A stretch of DNA of 64,000 nucleotides, from contig LZRT01000056.1 of assembly GCA_002159075.1 (NCBI GenBank), positions 53,768 through 117,767 on the forward strand, given 5' to 3'. The stretch comes from Bacillus thermozeamaize. GTDB lineage: Bacteria > Bacillota > Bacilli > ZCTH02-B2. Positions 48,563 through 57,815 of this stretch are shown in pieces. Both the position numbers and the translations under genes were made by a program. Every line of letters starts with the position of its first letter. The stretch's first letter is position 1. Under the pieces are notes generated by a model. That model was given only the letters and a program-made list of their open reading frames with translations, made no database searches and was not told the origin of the DNA.

Positions 48563-48576
48563 GAAACGTGTGCCGG

Positions 48577-48605
48577 GTGACGACAGCAGGCAAATCCGTT
48601 ATAAT
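48577..48605 (+). promoter_or_regulatory. Promoter candidate for aroG-ccpA
   Basis: GTGACG (48577-48582), a 17-base spacer and TATAAT (48600-48605) lie 38 bases before the aroG start. Confidence 0.6.
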
Positions 48606-48643
48606 AGACAAAATAAAAGATCGATTTAAGGGAGTGGAGAGGT

Positions 48644-49756
48644 TTGGAACGAAGCAGCCTGGATGGAAACAGTTTGGAAGAATTACGGAAACGCCTGGAT
48701 GAAATCAATATCCAGTTGTTGAAATGGTTGAATGAACGGGCGGCTGTCGTGGAGCAAATTGGGCAACTTAAGGAAAAGCAGGGTGTGCGCCGTTACGATC
48801 CGGTTCGCGAGTCGGAAATGCTGGCCCGGCTGATCGAGATGAACGAGGGCCCATTTGATGATGCCACGATACAGCATTTGTTCAAGGAGATTTTCAAGGC
48901 CAGCCTCAAGTTGCAAAAAGAGGACAGCAAGGAAGCGTTGCTGGTCAGCCGCAAGCGGAAATCGGGCAACACTCATGTCAAGGTTGGGGATGTGGTGCTG
49001 GGTGAGCCCCATCAGCCGGTGATGGTGGCCGGTCCATGTTCCGTCGAAACCGAGGAACAGGTTCGGGCGGTGGCCAAGGTCCTGGTGCAGGAAGGGGTGA
49101 AGCTGTTACGGGGCGGAGCCTTTAAGCCTCGCACCTCTCCGTATGATTTCCAGGGACTGGGCGTGGAAGGGCTGCGCATTTTGCGGCGCGTGGCCGATGA
49201 ATTCGGTCTGGCCGTCGTCAGCGAGATCGTCACGCCGGGTGATTTGGAACAGGCCTTGGAATACGTGGATGTCATCCAGATCGGCGCGCGCAACATGCAG
49301 AATTTTGCCCTCCTGAAAGAGGCCGGCAAAGTGCGCAAGCCGGTTTTGTTGAAACGGGGCTTGGCGGCAACCATGGAGGAGTTCATGTATGCAGCCGAGT
49401 ACATTCTCTCCCAGGGAAATGATCAGGTGATGCTGATTGAACGCGGCATCCGCACGTATGAGAAGGCAACGCGGAACACGCTGGATATCTCGGCTGTGCC
49501 GATTCTCAAGCAAGAGACCCATCTGCCGGTTCTGGTGGATATCAGCCATTCCACTGGCCGGAGGGACATTGTCCTGCCGATTGCCAAGGCCGCCCTGGCA
49601 GCGGGCGCAGACGGAATTATGGTGGAAGTGCATCCCAATCCCGCGGTGGCTCTTTCTGATGCCAACCAGCAGCTGAACCTGGAGCAGTTTTCCGGTTTGA
49701 TGAAGGGGTTGCGGGAAGCTGGCCTGATTGACAAGTTGTCTTTTGTCGAGTCGTAG
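48644..49756 (+). CDS. aroA: Bifunctional chorismate mutase (AroQ) / 3-deoxy-7-phosphoheptulonate synthase
   Basis: The 370-residue product fuses an N-terminal AroQ chorismate mutase (about 8-90, [33 protein letters not shown]) to a type I-beta DAHP synthase (about 105-365). The synthase has [27 protein letters not shown] and the metal-site [12 protein letters not shown] synthase starts the shikimate pathway, and in Bacillus the mutase domain senses chorismate or prephenate for feedback inhibition. The start is a TTG at 48644 behind GGAGTGGAGAGG. ccpA follows 29 bases later, the order seen in B. subtilis, where the gene is called aroA. Confidence 0.94.
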   Translation: MERSSLDGNSLEELRKRLDEINIQLLKWLNERAAVVEQIGQLKEKQGVRRYDPVRESEMLARLIEMNEGPFDDATIQHLFKEIFKASLKLQKEDSKEALLVSRKRKSGNTHVKVGDVVLGEPHQPVMVAGPCSVETEEQVRAVAKVLVQEGVKLLRGGAFKPRTSPYDFQGLGVEGLRILRRVADEFGLAVVSEIVTPGDLEQALEYVDVIQIGARNMQNFALLKEAGKVRKPVLLKRGLAATMEEFMYAAEYILSQGNDQVMLIERGIRTYEKATRNTLDISAVPILKQETHLPVLVDISHSTGRRDIVLPIAKAALAAGADGIMVEVHPNPAVALSDANQQLNLEQFSGLMKGLREAGLIDKLSFVES

Positions 49757-49785
49757 GTTTTGAAACAAGGAGGTGAAGGCGTCGG

Positions 49786-50805
49786 ATGAGCGTGACCATC
49801 TATGATGTGGCCAGGGAAGCGGGGGTTTCGATGGCTACCGTCTCCCGCGTGGTGAACGGAAACCCGAATGTCAAACCGTCCACGCGGAAAAAGGTGATGG
49901 AGACGATTGAACGTTTGGGCTACCGTCCCAACGCCGTGGCCCGGGGACTGGCCAGCAAGAAGACGACCACCGTCGGGGTGGTGATTCCGGACATCTCCAA
50001 CCCCTTTTATGCCGAAGTGACACGAGGCGTGGAAGATATTGCCAAAATGTACCATTATAACATCATTTTGGGGAACTCCGATCAACAAAAACCGAAAGAG
50101 CTGGATTTGATCAATACCTTTCTCGAAAAGCAGGTGGACGGCCTGCTGTTTATGGGCAGGGAGATCACGCCGGAGCACGAGGAGGTATTTGATTCCGCGC
50201 ATGTACCCATCGTGCTCTGTGCCACGCGGGATGAGAAGCGCCGGTTTCCCGCGGTCAACATCAACCATCGCCTTGCCGCTTCGGAGGCCACGCACCACTT
50301 GATCGAGGGAGGGCACCGGCGAATCGCGCTGATTGGCGGGCCGTTGGAGGATCCGCAGCGGGGCCGGGCCAAATTTGAGGGATACCGGGAAGCGCTGGAG
50401 ACGGCGGATCTCCCCTTTGATGAACAGTTGGTCCGGATCGGGGATTACCGGTATGATTCCGGCTTTGCGGCGATGCAGGAGCTGCTGGCGATCCCCGAAC
50501 CACCGACGGCGGTTTTTTGCGTCAGTGACGAAATGGCAGTCGGCGCCATTCATGCCATTCAGGAGCATGGCCTGCGGGTGCCGGAGGATATTGAGGTCAT
50601 CGGTTATGATAACATCCCACTGGCGTCCATGGTGCGGCCGAAGCTGACCACCATCGGACAGCCAATGTACGATCTGGGTGCGGTGGCGATGCGCCTGTTG
50701 ACCAAGTTCATGAATCATGAACCGGTCGAGGAACAGCGGGTCGTATTGCTGCACCAGTGGATCGAAAGGGATTCCACACGCACGCGTCCCATCGGCGATG
50801 AATAA
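49786..50805 (+). CDS. ccpA: CcpA, catabolite control protein A (LacI/GalR family)
   Basis: CcpA is the master carbon catabolite regulator of Firmicutes, binding cre sites with HPr-Ser-P. The 339-residue product opens with a LacI-type HTH ([35 protein letters not shown]) and the hinge helix [23 protein letters not shown] periplasmic-binding-protein core follows. Position after the DAHP synthase gene and before acuC supports CcpA among LacI paralogues. The start is an ATG behind AAGGAGGTG. A strong terminator begins two bases after the stop. Confidence 0.93.
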   Translation: MSVTIYDVAREAGVSMATVSRVVNGNPNVKPSTRKKVMETIERLGYRPNAVARGLASKKTTTVGVVIPDISNPFYAEVTRGVEDIAKMYHYNIILGNSDQQKPKELDLINTFLEKQVDGLLFMGREITPEHEEVFDSAHVPIVLCATRDEKRRFPAVNINHRLAASEATHHLIEGGHRRIALIGGPLEDPQRGRAKFEGYREALETADLPFDEQLVRIGDYRYDSGFAAMQELLAIPEPPTAVFCVSDEMAVGAIHAIQEHGLRVPEDIEVIGYDNIPLASMVRPKLTTIGQPMYDLGAVAMRLLTKFMNHEPVEEQRVVLLHQWIERDSTRTRPIGDE

Positions 50806-50806
50806 T

Positions 50807-50848
50807 GGCACATGGCGGAGATGACGAATCCGCCCTGTGCCTTTTTTT
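50807..50848 (+). terminator. Rho-independent terminator after ccpA
   Basis: GGCACATGGCGGA (50807-50819) pairs with TCCGCC-C-TGTGCC (50829-50841) with one mismatch, followed by TTTTTTT (50842-50848). The last bases overlap the acuC stop. The minus strand has no T-run. Confidence 0.93.
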
Positions 50849-52010
50849 ACGCTTTTGGAACGTACCACAACAGTCGTTCCAGGGTGCGCCGGTTTTTCGC
50901 TTCAATTTCCTGGCGGCGTGGAATCGGTTTCATCGGCGGGTCAAAAAGCCTGGGCGGAAGGGTTACCGGACTTTCCGCCTGCCATTGATTCAGCCATTGC
51001 TGCGGCAGCTGCTGATCTTCCAAGTGAATGTCGTTCATTTCCGCCCACAGCAGCGCCCAGGCACGGGGAACGACACGCCAGATGTCATAACCGCCGCCTC
51101 CCAAGGCGATCCACCGGCCGTCGCACAGCTCGTGCGCCAATTGATGAACCAGCCGGGGGATGGCCTGAAAGACGCGCATGGAAGTGGCCAGGTGGGTGAG
51201 GGGATCGAAGCGGTGGGCATCACATCCGTTCTGGCTGATGATCACGTCAGGGCGAAAGCTGCGGGCGGCCGTGGGCAGCAGCTGATGAATCATGTCGATA
51301 TAAGAATCGTCCTCGGTAAAAGCGTCCAAAGGCAGGTTGATGCTGTAGCCAAGGCCCGCTCCCGCCCCCCGTTCATCCACGTCGCCCGTTCCTGGAAAGA
51401 GGTAGCGTCCGGTTTCGTGAATGGAGATGGTCATGACATTGGGATCATCGTAAAAAAGCCATTGCACACCATCACCGTGATGGGCATCGGTGTCAATGTA
51501 AAGGACCCGTGCCTGGTACTTTTTGCGGATATGGGCGATGGCTACGGCCGCATCGTTGAAGATGCAAAAGCCGGCTGCCTTGTTTCGCAAACCGTGATGC
51601 AGTCCTCCTCCCAGGTTTAGCGCGTGCCGGACATGCCCTTCCATGACCAGTTCGGTGGCGACCAGCGTCCCGCCGACGCTGAGCAGGCTGGCTTTGTACA
51701 TGCCTGGGAAGATGGGATTGTCTTCGGTGCCAAGTCCATATGCTTCTGCGTCAATGGGGTGCGTGGGGGTGTCATCTTCGGTGGGATCAAGCTGCCTGAC
51801 GGCCTGGATGAAATGTGCATCCAGAATCAGTTCCAGTTCTGTCTCGGTGGCCATTCGCGGGGTGATGATCTGTTCCGGCCGGATGAGCTTCATTTTTTGA
51901 ATCAAATCGAGCGTCAGTTGGAGCCGTTTTTGATTGAATGGGTGATCGTTGTGGAATTTGTAGGTTTGAAACGCCTCACTGTAGACAAAGGCGCTGTTGT
52001 GTTTTGCCAT
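50847..52010 (-). CDS. acuC: AcuC, class I histone-deacetylase-like protein deacetylase
   Basis: The 387-residue product, the same length as B. subtilis AcuC, has the zinc-deacetylase core: LGGGLHHGLRNKAAGFCIFND with the catalytic His pair, YIDTDAHHGDGVQ with a metal Asp, and ALGGGGYDIWRV. AcuC removes the acetyl group that AcuA puts on the catalytic-site lysine of acetyl-CoA synthetase, restoring activity. The ATG at 52010 follows GGAGAAGG; an upstream ATG at 52028 is less well placed. It follows acuA on the minus strand. acuB, which lies between them in B. subtilis, is absent. Confidence 0.94.
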   Translation of the reverse strand: MAKHNSAFVYSEAFQTYKFHNDHPFNQKRLQLTLDLIQKMKLIRPEQIITPRMATETELELILDAHFIQAVRQLDPTEDDTPTHPIDAEAYGLGTEDNPIFPGMYKASLLSVGGTLVATELVMEGHVRHALNLGGGLHHGLRNKAAGFCIFNDAAVAIAHIRKKYQARVLYIDTDAHHGDGVQWLFYDDPNVMTISIHETGRYLFPGTGDVDERGAGAGLGYSINLPLDAFTEDDSYIDMIHQLLPTAARSFRPDVIISQNGCDAHRFDPLTHLATSMRVFQAIPRLVHQLAHELCDGRWIALGGGGYDIWRVVPRAWALLWAEMNDIHLEDQQLPQQWLNQWQAESPVTLPPRLFDPPMKPIPRRQEIEAKNRRTLERLLWYVPKA

Positions 52011-52032
52011 CGCGTCCTTCTCCCACAAGGTT

Positions 52033-52079
52033 GTCTGTCAGTTTTTTAGATTGAGGTTATTATAGCACGTCCGACAGAC
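52033..52079 (-). promoter_or_regulatory. Extended -10 promoter candidate for acuC inside an inverted repeat
   Basis: On the minus strand TGCTATAAT (52067-52059) is an extended -10 located 49 bases before the acuC start. It is flanked by perfect 7-base arms GTCTGTC (52033-52039) and GACAGAC (52073-52079). acuC may therefore have its own promoter in addition to read-through from acuA. Confidence 0.45.
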
Positions 52080-52090
52080 GGGGGGAAAGA

Positions 52091-52738
52091 TTAGTACATG
52101 TAGCGGCGGCGGAGGCGGAGGCGATCAAAGGCTTCGATGGAACTTTGCGGAACCTGTTTGCCGATCCGGACCATCAAGGCATTGGCGGGGTGTGAGCAGA
52201 TCTCCGGGTCATCGGTGGCCATCCATTCCAGACCGGCACTGTTCATCACTTTTTCCATCACTTTGCGGTATTCCCAGACGGACAGGCCGGTGCGTTTCAA
52301 GTCCCAGTGCCAGCAGTATTCGGTGGTAAAGACGATATAGTTTTCCATATGGGGATCCATGAAAGCCACCTTGAGAAGCGCCTTGGCCAGTCCTCCTTTG
52401 CGGTATGCTGGCGCGATTTCGATGGCTCCCAGTTCGAGAAGGTCTTCCATGTGTCCGTCTGACCAGCTTTCCAGCGGATCGGGATAAAGGAATGTGACGT
52501 AGCCGACCGTCACGGTTTCGTTGTGTGCCAGGATAATCCTCGCTTCCTCGAAACCGGCAATCTCGATCAGCGCCTGGTGCTGTTTTTCCGGGATGCGAAA
52601 GGCGTCACATTCTTCATGCAGCGGGTAACGGGCGACGGTTTCAGGAGGTACCGGGCCTTCGATCAACAGCTCTTCCCCATTCGGCGTCACAAAGGGCATC
52701 GAATGGTACTGCTTGACGTGTTTCATTTTCACTTTCAT
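52091..52738 (-). CDS. acuA: AcuA, GNAT protein acetyltransferase acting on acetyl-CoA synthetase
   Basis: The 215-residue product matches AcuA in length and sequence plan. The N-terminal VTPNGEELLIEGPVPPE is followed by a GNAT fold with the acetyl-CoA loop IAPAYRKGGLAKALLKVAF and a C-terminal EFDRLRLRR-type tail. In B. subtilis AcuA acetylates AcsA at a conserved lysine and turns it off. The target gene acsA is about 7 kb downstream in this window. The ATG has AAGGAGAGGAG upstream; that site can pair with CTCC just before it, which could dampen translation. TATAAT on the minus strand (52788-52783) is a possible -10. Confidence 0.92.
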   Translation of the reverse strand: MKVKMKHVKQYHSMPFVTPNGEELLIEGPVPPETVARYPLHEECDAFRIPEKQHQALIEIAGFEEARIILAHNETVTVGYVTFLYPDPLESWSDGHMEDLLELGAIEIAPAYRKGGLAKALLKVAFMDPHMENYIVFTTEYCWHWDLKRTGLSVWEYRKVMEKVMNSAGLEWMATDDPEICSHPANALMVRIGKQVPQSSIEAFDRLRLRRRYMY

Positions 52739-52939
52739 TTGCCGCAGCTCCTCTCCTTATCGGAGTAACTTCTGGTGTACTCATTATACTGGATCGGTAT
52801 GCGGGAAAAAACAACGGAACCGTGAATTCACAGAATAGCTACACATTGGCCGGCCAAAATATCCTTTGCGACGATTTCCGAATCATGGTACATTTTTTTA
52901 AAAAGAAATACTGAAAAATCGGAAAGAGGGTCATGGACC

Positions 52940-53248
52940 TTGGCTGGCAAAACACAGGCCGAAATGATGGCTGAAATGGCGCTTTTTCGGCTGCTCATCC
53001 GCCGCAAGTACCGGTTCCTTGTGCGGGCCATCGCCTGTTTTATGGCCTTTTATTTCATTCTGCCCGTCTCGATCGGACTGTTTCCGCATTGGATGAGCCT
53101 GCCGTCGCCGTTTTGGGATTTGCCTTGGGGATGGTTATTCGCTTTTGCGCAATTGGTGATGACCTGGTTCTTTGCTTGGCTCTACTGGCGCAAGTCCAAA
53201 TCGTTTGATCGGCTGGTTGAAGAAATCAGACAGGGGATTCGACGATGA
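52940..53248 (+). CDS. DUF485 small membrane protein (YjcH-like), first copy
   Basis: The 102-residue protein has two hydrophobic segments (about 28-48 and 63-83) between charged ends. This is the DUF485 pattern found next to SSF acetate permeases (yjcH-actP in E. coli). The start is TTG at 52940 behind GAGGG. The stop overlaps the transporter start as ATGA (53245-53248). It is probably an accessory of that transporter. There is a second DUF485 gene at 57508 beside a second transporter; the two proteins differ clearly, so this is an old duplication or independent acquisition. Confidence 0.85.
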   Translation: MAGKTQAEMMAEMALFRLLIRRKYRFLVRAIACFMAFYFILPVSIGLFPHWMSLPSPFWDLPWGWLFAFAQLVMTWFFAWLYWRKSKSFDRLVEEIRQGIRR

Positions 53249-54807
53249 ATCTGACCACTTTTTTGCTGTTTCTCTGCATCGTGGGCAGCACCTTAATCAT
53301 CACGCATTGGGCCGCGCAGCGAAAACAGACCACGCATCTGTTTTACACGGCCGAGGGCAGCCTGACCGGGCTGCAAAACGGCATGGCGATCGCCGGCGAT
53401 TATATCAGTGCGGCCTCTTTTCTGGGCATCACCGGCGCCATCGCACTGGAAGGATTTGACGGCTTTTTGTATTCCATCGGCTTTCTGGTTTCTTATCTGG
53501 TCGTTTTGTTTGTCGTCGCTGAACCGGTCCGCCATCTCGGAAAGTTTTCGGTGGGCGACGTCATTTGTTTCCGGTTTCCCGGACGGCGGATGCGTCTGGC
53601 GATGGCGGCGGGCACCTTCATGATTTCCATTTTTTATATGATCCCGCAACTGGTGGCCTCCGGCCTGCTGATCCGGATGCTGCTGGGAATCGATTATTCG
53701 GTTTCGGTGCTGGTGATCGGCAGTCTGATGACGGTGTATGTGGTTTTTGGAGGGATGGTGGCTGCCTCGTGGGTACAGATTGTCAAGACGGTGCTGTTGA
53801 TGTCGGGGACGTTTCTTCTCTCCCTGATGCTGCTGTCCCGATTTGACTGGCAGTTGTCGGCCTTGCTGCAGCAGGTGGTGGAAGGGACGCCGCTGCGGGA
53901 GCAGTTCTTTTTGCCGGGAAACCTTTTTGCTTCGCCGTTGGAGATGCTTTCCTTGAACCTGACGCTGCTTTGCGGGACGGCCGGTTTGCCGCACATTCTG
54001 ATCCGCTTTTTTACGGTGAAGGATGCGGTGGCGGTCCGGCGTTCGGTGATCACCGCCAGTTGGATCATCGGCCTCTTTTATGTGATGACCCTGATTTTGG
54101 GACTGGGCACGGTGGCGCTGGTCGGGTGGTGGCAGCTCATGGCCACGGACCCGACGGGCAACCTGGCCGCTCCCTTGCTGGCCGAAGTGCTGGGCGGTGA
54201 CTTTCTGATGGCCTTCATCGCGGCCATCGCCTTTGCGACCATTGTGGCTGTCGTCACGGGGCTGGTCATTTCTGCCACGACATCCCTGGCGCATGATGTG
54301 TACAATCATGTGTTACGCGGCGGCATGGCGACGGAAAAGGAGCAGCTGCGGGTGGCCAAGTGGACGGCGGCCGGGATCGGATTGATATCCACGCTGTTTT
54401 CGCTGGGTTTGGAAAACCTCAATGTGGCTTTTCTCGTCTCGCTCACCTTTGTCGTGGCCGCTTCCAGCAACCTCCCCACGATTGTGCTGACCATTTACTG
54501 GAAGCGTTTCAATGAGGTGGGGGCCATGGTGGGAATGACCAGCGGTTTTTTGGCCTCCTTGGTATTGGTGATCTTGGGTCCCCATATCATGAGTCCGGAA
54601 CATGGCTGGATTGCCAGGGAAGCGATTTTTCCGTTATATAATCCGGGAATTATCGCCATTCCAATCGGTTTTTTGGGTGCCGTGCTGGGAACGCTTTTGT
54701 CACGCAAGCCGCTCGATCAGGCCCGTTTTGCCCGTCTGTTGGTACGGGCACAGACAGGCATCGATCCGCTGGATGAGGCGGGGAGGAGACAGACGTGGAA
54801 CTCCTGA
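53245..54807 (+). CDS. Sodium:solute symporter (SSF), acetate/small-acid permease-like, first copy
   Basis: The 520-residue protein has about thirteen hydrophobic helices. The ActP-type blocks are visible: [23 protein letters not shown] (sodium site region), [35 protein letters not shown] and SSNLPTIVLTIYWKRFNEVGA. Relatives import acetate, pyruvate or other short acids with sodium. It follows a DUF485 gene with a four-base overlap, and its own 3' end overlaps the LytS-type kinase gene by 13 bases. This tight coupling suggests that the transporter and the sensor act together. Confidence 0.88.
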   Translation: MNLTTFLLFLCIVGSTLIITHWAAQRKQTTHLFYTAEGSLTGLQNGMAIAGDYISAASFLGITGAIALEGFDGFLYSIGFLVSYLVVLFVVAEPVRHLGKFSVGDVICFRFPGRRMRLAMAAGTFMISIFYMIPQLVASGLLIRMLLGIDYSVSVLVIGSLMTVYVVFGGMVAASWVQIVKTVLLMSGTFLLSLMLLSRFDWQLSALLQQVVEGTPLREQFFLPGNLFASPLEMLSLNLTLLCGTAGLPHILIRFFTVKDAVAVRRSVITASWIIGLFYVMTLILGLGTVALVGWWQLMATDPTGNLAAPLLAEVLGGDFLMAFIAAIAFATIVAVVTGLVISATTSLAHDVYNHVLRGGMATEKEQLRVAKWTAAGIGLISTLFSLGLENLNVAFLVSLTFVVAASSNLPTIVLTIYWKRFNEVGAMVGMTSGFLASLVLVILGPHIMSPEHGWIAREAIFPLYNPGIIAIPIGFLGAVLGTLLSRKPLDQARFARLLVRAQTGIDPLDEAGRRQTWNS

Positions 54808-56555
54808 CGCTGACCCTGTTTGAACGGCTTGGTTTGTTGCTGGTTGTGGCCTTTATGCTGACGCGTATTCCCGGATTTCGTTCCCTTTTGGATCGGGAGC
54901 TTGATGTCAAGACGACCTTGCTGCACGCGATGATTTTCGGCCTTTTCGGGATAGCTGCGGCGCAGGCCGGGGTGTTGATGGACGGGGAGAGCTTTATCCC
55001 CCATTTTTGGGTGTTTTCGTTGGAAGAATCCCAGATGCTGGTCGGTTCGTCGTTGGTCGCAATTGTGATAGCGGGGCTGTTGGGCGGCCCGTTTGTCGGG
55101 TTGGGTGCCGGGGTGATGGCCGGTGTTTACCTGTTTTCCCTTGGGGGGATGGGAAGTTTGGCCAATCTTCTCGTGAATCCACTGACCGGCCTGCTGGCCG
55201 GGCTGACGGCCCGCTTTTTTTCCGAGGAGCGGATTATCGCCCCGTCCAAGGCGTTGTTTATCGGCATTTTTCCTCCCATTTTGAAGATGGGGCTGCTGCT
55301 CATTTTTACGGAGGAACCCGAGGTGATGGTGTCATTGGTCAATCTGATCGGACCGCCGCTGGTGATTTCCAACAGCGTCGCCATTGCCGTGTTTACGGCC
55401 ATGATCCGTCTGGCATGGCATGAGAAAGAACAGGAAGCGGCGCTGGAGACGCGGCGGGCTCTGGCGATTGCCGAAAAGGCGTTGCCTTATTTGGAGAACG
55501 AGTCGCCGGTGGAGCGTGCCCGGGGGATTGCCGAGTTGCTCTACAAGGAGTTGAACGTGGGTGCCGTTTCGGTCACGGATCGGGAAGCGGTTTTGGCGCA
55601 TATCGGCTTGGGGGCCGATCACCACCGGCAAGGTGATCCGCTGATGACCCGCCTGGCCCAGGAGGCGATTCGGGGAGGGCGAATTTTTGTCGCCCATTCC
55701 CGGGATGAGATTCGCTGCCGTTATCCGAACTGCCCGTTGCAGGCGGCCATTATCGTGCCGATTTTCCAGTCTGGCGAAGTGATTGGGCTGATCAAACTGT
55801 ATTACGGCAAAATCCACCAATTACGTGCCGTTGAGGTGGCATTGGCGCAAGGGTTGGGGAAGTTGATCTCCAATCAGCTCAGCGCCGTGGCGGCAGAGAA
55901 GATGCGGCTGTTGATTCGGGATGCGGAACTGCGGAATTTGCAGGCACAGATCAACCCCCACTTCCTCTTCAACACGCTGCATCTGATCGCCACGCTCATC
56001 CGGGTGGATCCGGATATGGCGCGCCATATCACGGTCCAGTTGGGTCACTACATGCGCTTGAACCTCCGCCTGGCCTCCGCTTCTCTGATTCGGCTGGAAC
56101 AGGAGTGCGAGCATCTGAACGCTTATCTGGAGATCATCCGGGCCCGCTTTGCCGAACGCTTGACGATCACTTGCCGGATTGAAGAAGGTGTCGGACAGGC
56201 CCTGTTGCCGCCATCCTCCATCCAGCCATTGGTGGAAAACTGCATTACCCACGGGCTGCGCAATGTGGCGGATGGCGGGAGGGTGGAGATCGTCATCGCC
56301 AGAGGCTCCCGATGGATTCAGATCACCGTGCGGGACAATGGCTGCGGTTTTCCGAAAACGGTGCTGGAACAGGCCGGAAGGATGCCGTTGTCCAGCTCGA
56401 AGGGGGGAGGGATCGGCCTGTACAACGTCAACCAGCGCCTGATTGGGTTGCTGGGTGAGTCTTCCCGCCTCCATATCCGCAACTTGCCGTCGGGGGGAAG
56501 CGAGGTGTTTTTCCGGATCCCCCATCGGGAGATGAATAACGGGGAGGGGATGTGA
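54795..56555 (+). CDS. LytS-type sensor histidine kinase (5TM-GAF-HisKA_7TM class)
   Basis: The 586-residue kinase has an N-terminal 5TM LYT sensor domain (about 35-210, NLLVNPLTGLLAGLTARFFSEE region). A GAF-like domain follows (about 225-365). The kinase core has phospho-acceptor H389 in QINPHFLFNTLHLI and the ATP site LVENCITHGL, DNGCGFP and GGGIGLYNVNQRL. LytS/BtsS-type kinases of this build sense pyruvate or other small metabolites, or membrane changes. The start is GTG at 54795, within the transporter gene. The stop overlaps the regulator start as TGATG. Confidence 0.9.
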   Translation: MELLTLTLFERLGLLLVVAFMLTRIPGFRSLLDRELDVKTTLLHAMIFGLFGIAAAQAGVLMDGESFIPHFWVFSLEESQMLVGSSLVAIVIAGLLGGPFVGLGAGVMAGVYLFSLGGMGSLANLLVNPLTGLLAGLTARFFSEERIIAPSKALFIGIFPPILKMGLLLIFTEEPEVMVSLVNLIGPPLVISNSVAIAVFTAMIRLAWHEKEQEAALETRRALAIAEKALPYLENESPVERARGIAELLYKELNVGAVSVTDREAVLAHIGLGADHHRQGDPLMTRLAQEAIRGGRIFVAHSRDEIRCRYPNCPLQAAIIVPIFQSGEVIGLIKLYYGKIHQLRAVEVALAQGLGKLISNQLSAVAAEKMRLLIRDAELRNLQAQINPHFLFNTLHLIATLIRVDPDMARHITVQLGHYMRLNLRLASASLIRLEQECEHLNAYLEIIRARFAERLTITCRIEEGVGQALLPPSSIQPLVENCITHGLRNVADGGRVEIVIARGSRWIQITVRDNGCGFPKTVLEQAGRMPLSSSKGGGIGLYNVNQRLIGLLGESSRLHIRNLPSGGSEVFFRIPHREMNNGEGM

Positions 56556-57307
56556 TGAAGATTCGGGCCATGATTGCGGAGGACGAACGGTTGGCGCGGG
56601 AGGAGCTGGCATACCTTTTGCAGCAGGAGGAGGATGTCACCCTTTGCCCCAGCGCGGAGACCGGCGAACAATTGCTGGCGTTATATGATCAATACCGTCC
56701 CAATGTGATCTTTCTGGACATCCAGATGCCAGGACCTTCCGGTGTGGAGGTGGCCCGGCGGCTGGTCACCGAATCCCGTGACGATGAGGTTCCCTTGTTT
56801 GTCTTCACGACCGCGTATGACGATTTCGCCGTGGAGGCATTTGAACTGGAGGCGGTGGATTATTTGTTGAAACCGTATGATGAGGCCCGCTTCAAGGTGG
56901 CGATGGAACGGGTGCGCAAAAGGATGTCCAACGCGCCGGCGGCCGCCGCTCAAACCCAGTTGCAGGAAGTGCGGTTGAGCAAGCTGTTGATCGAGGATGG
57001 GGAGAGAATGGTGGTCCTGCAGCCGGAATCCGTTTGCTACGCGGTTCGCGTGGACCGGTACCTGGAAATTCATACGGAAAAGGAGACGATTCAAAGCCGG
57101 ATGACCCTGCAGGAGTTGGAGGAAAAACTGCGAGGGTATCCCTTTTTTCGCACGCACCGAAGCTATCTGGTCAATCTGGATTACATCCAGGAGATTACGC
57201 CCTGGTTCAATGGGGCCTGGAACCTGATTCTCAAGGACGGAAAAAGGAGCAAAATCCCTGTCAGCCGGGCGGCGGCAAAGCGGTTATTCGCGCTGCTGGG
57301 GTGGTGA
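56555..57307 (+). CDS. LytTR-type response regulator
   Basis: The 250-residue protein has an N-terminal receiver domain (about 2-125) with acidic pocket E9-D10 and phospho-acceptor D55 in IFLDIQMPG. The C-terminal LytTR DNA-binding domain (about 145-248, with VDRYLEIHT, FFRTHRSYLVNLDYIQEI and KIPVSRAAAKRLF) follows. It works with the LytS-type kinase encoded directly upstream. The ATG at 56555 shares a base with the kinase stop; a GTG at 56552 is also in frame. The likely target is the downstream DUF485-SSF pair, by position only. Confidence 0.9.
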   Translation: MKIRAMIAEDERLAREELAYLLQQEEDVTLCPSAETGEQLLALYDQYRPNVIFLDIQMPGPSGVEVARRLVTESRDDEVPLFVFTTAYDDFAVEAFELEAVDYLLKPYDEARFKVAMERVRKRMSNAPAAAAQTQLQEVRLSKLLIEDGERMVVLQPESVCYAVRVDRYLEIHTEKETIQSRMTLQELEEKLRGYPFFRTHRSYLVNLDYIQEITPWFNGAWNLILKDGKRSKIPVSRAAAKRLFALLGW

Positions 57308-57429
57308 CCCAGGATCGCAGGCGCCAATGCTTGCACCATTCGACATCGAATATGAACAAATCAGACACGGAACAAAGCAATTAAAGCCTCTTTTCACAAC
57401 TGCACTCCATATTCGCGATATACTGAAAA

Positions 57430-57445
57430 CAGTAAGCGCTTACTG
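57430..57445. promoter_or_regulatory. Perfect palindrome CAGTAAGCGCTTACTG, cre-like
   Basis: The 16-bp palindrome is centred on AAGCGCTT, the core of CcpA cre sites. The outer bases differ from TGTAANCGNTTACA at the first and last positions. It lies six bases after TATACT (57419-57424), a possible -10, and about 63 bases before the second DUF485 gene. CcpA or another LacI-family repressor is a candidate binder. Confidence 0.5.
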
Positions 57446-57507
57446 CCCTGATCTTAATATGACAGAAGATTTACAAATGTTAATATTTACCAATGGGGGT
57501 GCAGCTT

Positions 57508-57813
57508 GTGGAGAGGTATGACCGGATTGCCAATTCGGCGGAATTTCAGCGACTCAGGCGCTCCAAACTGCTCTTTATCTGGCCGATTGTGCTGCTCTTT
57601 TTGATCTATTATCTGACCTTGCCAATCCTGGCCGGTTATGCCAGGCCGCTGATGAATTCCTTTGTCGTGGGCCATGTCACCTTTGGCTATTTGTACGGCA
57701 TGCTTTATTATCTCGTCGCCTGGGGGCTGGCATTTCTGTATGTGGGCAAGGCCAGGCAGTTTGACGAACAGGCCAAAATCCTGATGGACAAATACGGCCG
57801 GAAGGGGGCGTGA
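57508..57813 (+). CDS. DUF485 small membrane protein (YjcH-like), second copy
   Basis: The 101-residue protein has two hydrophobic helices ([21 protein letters not shown] and [21 protein letters not shown]) flanked by charged ends, with RLRRSKL before TM1 as in DUF485 proteins. A GTG at 57508 is preferred because GGGGGTG lies six bases upstream. An ATG at 57493 is in frame but has no ribosome binding site. It is directly followed by an SSF transporter gene and is probably its accessory protein. Confidence 0.85.
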   Translation: MERYDRIANSAEFQRLRRSKLLFIWPIVLLFLIYYLTLPILAGYARPLMNSFVVGHVTFGYLYGMLYYLVAWGLAFLYVGKARQFDEQAKILMDKYGRKGA

Positions 57814-57815
57814 AG

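Noticed and set aside
53293..54309. 338-codon antisense frame over the first SSF transporter
   Set aside because: Composition is almost wholly charged and polar (repeated HHQ, RQ and HR runs), typical of an antisense frame over membrane-protein codons.
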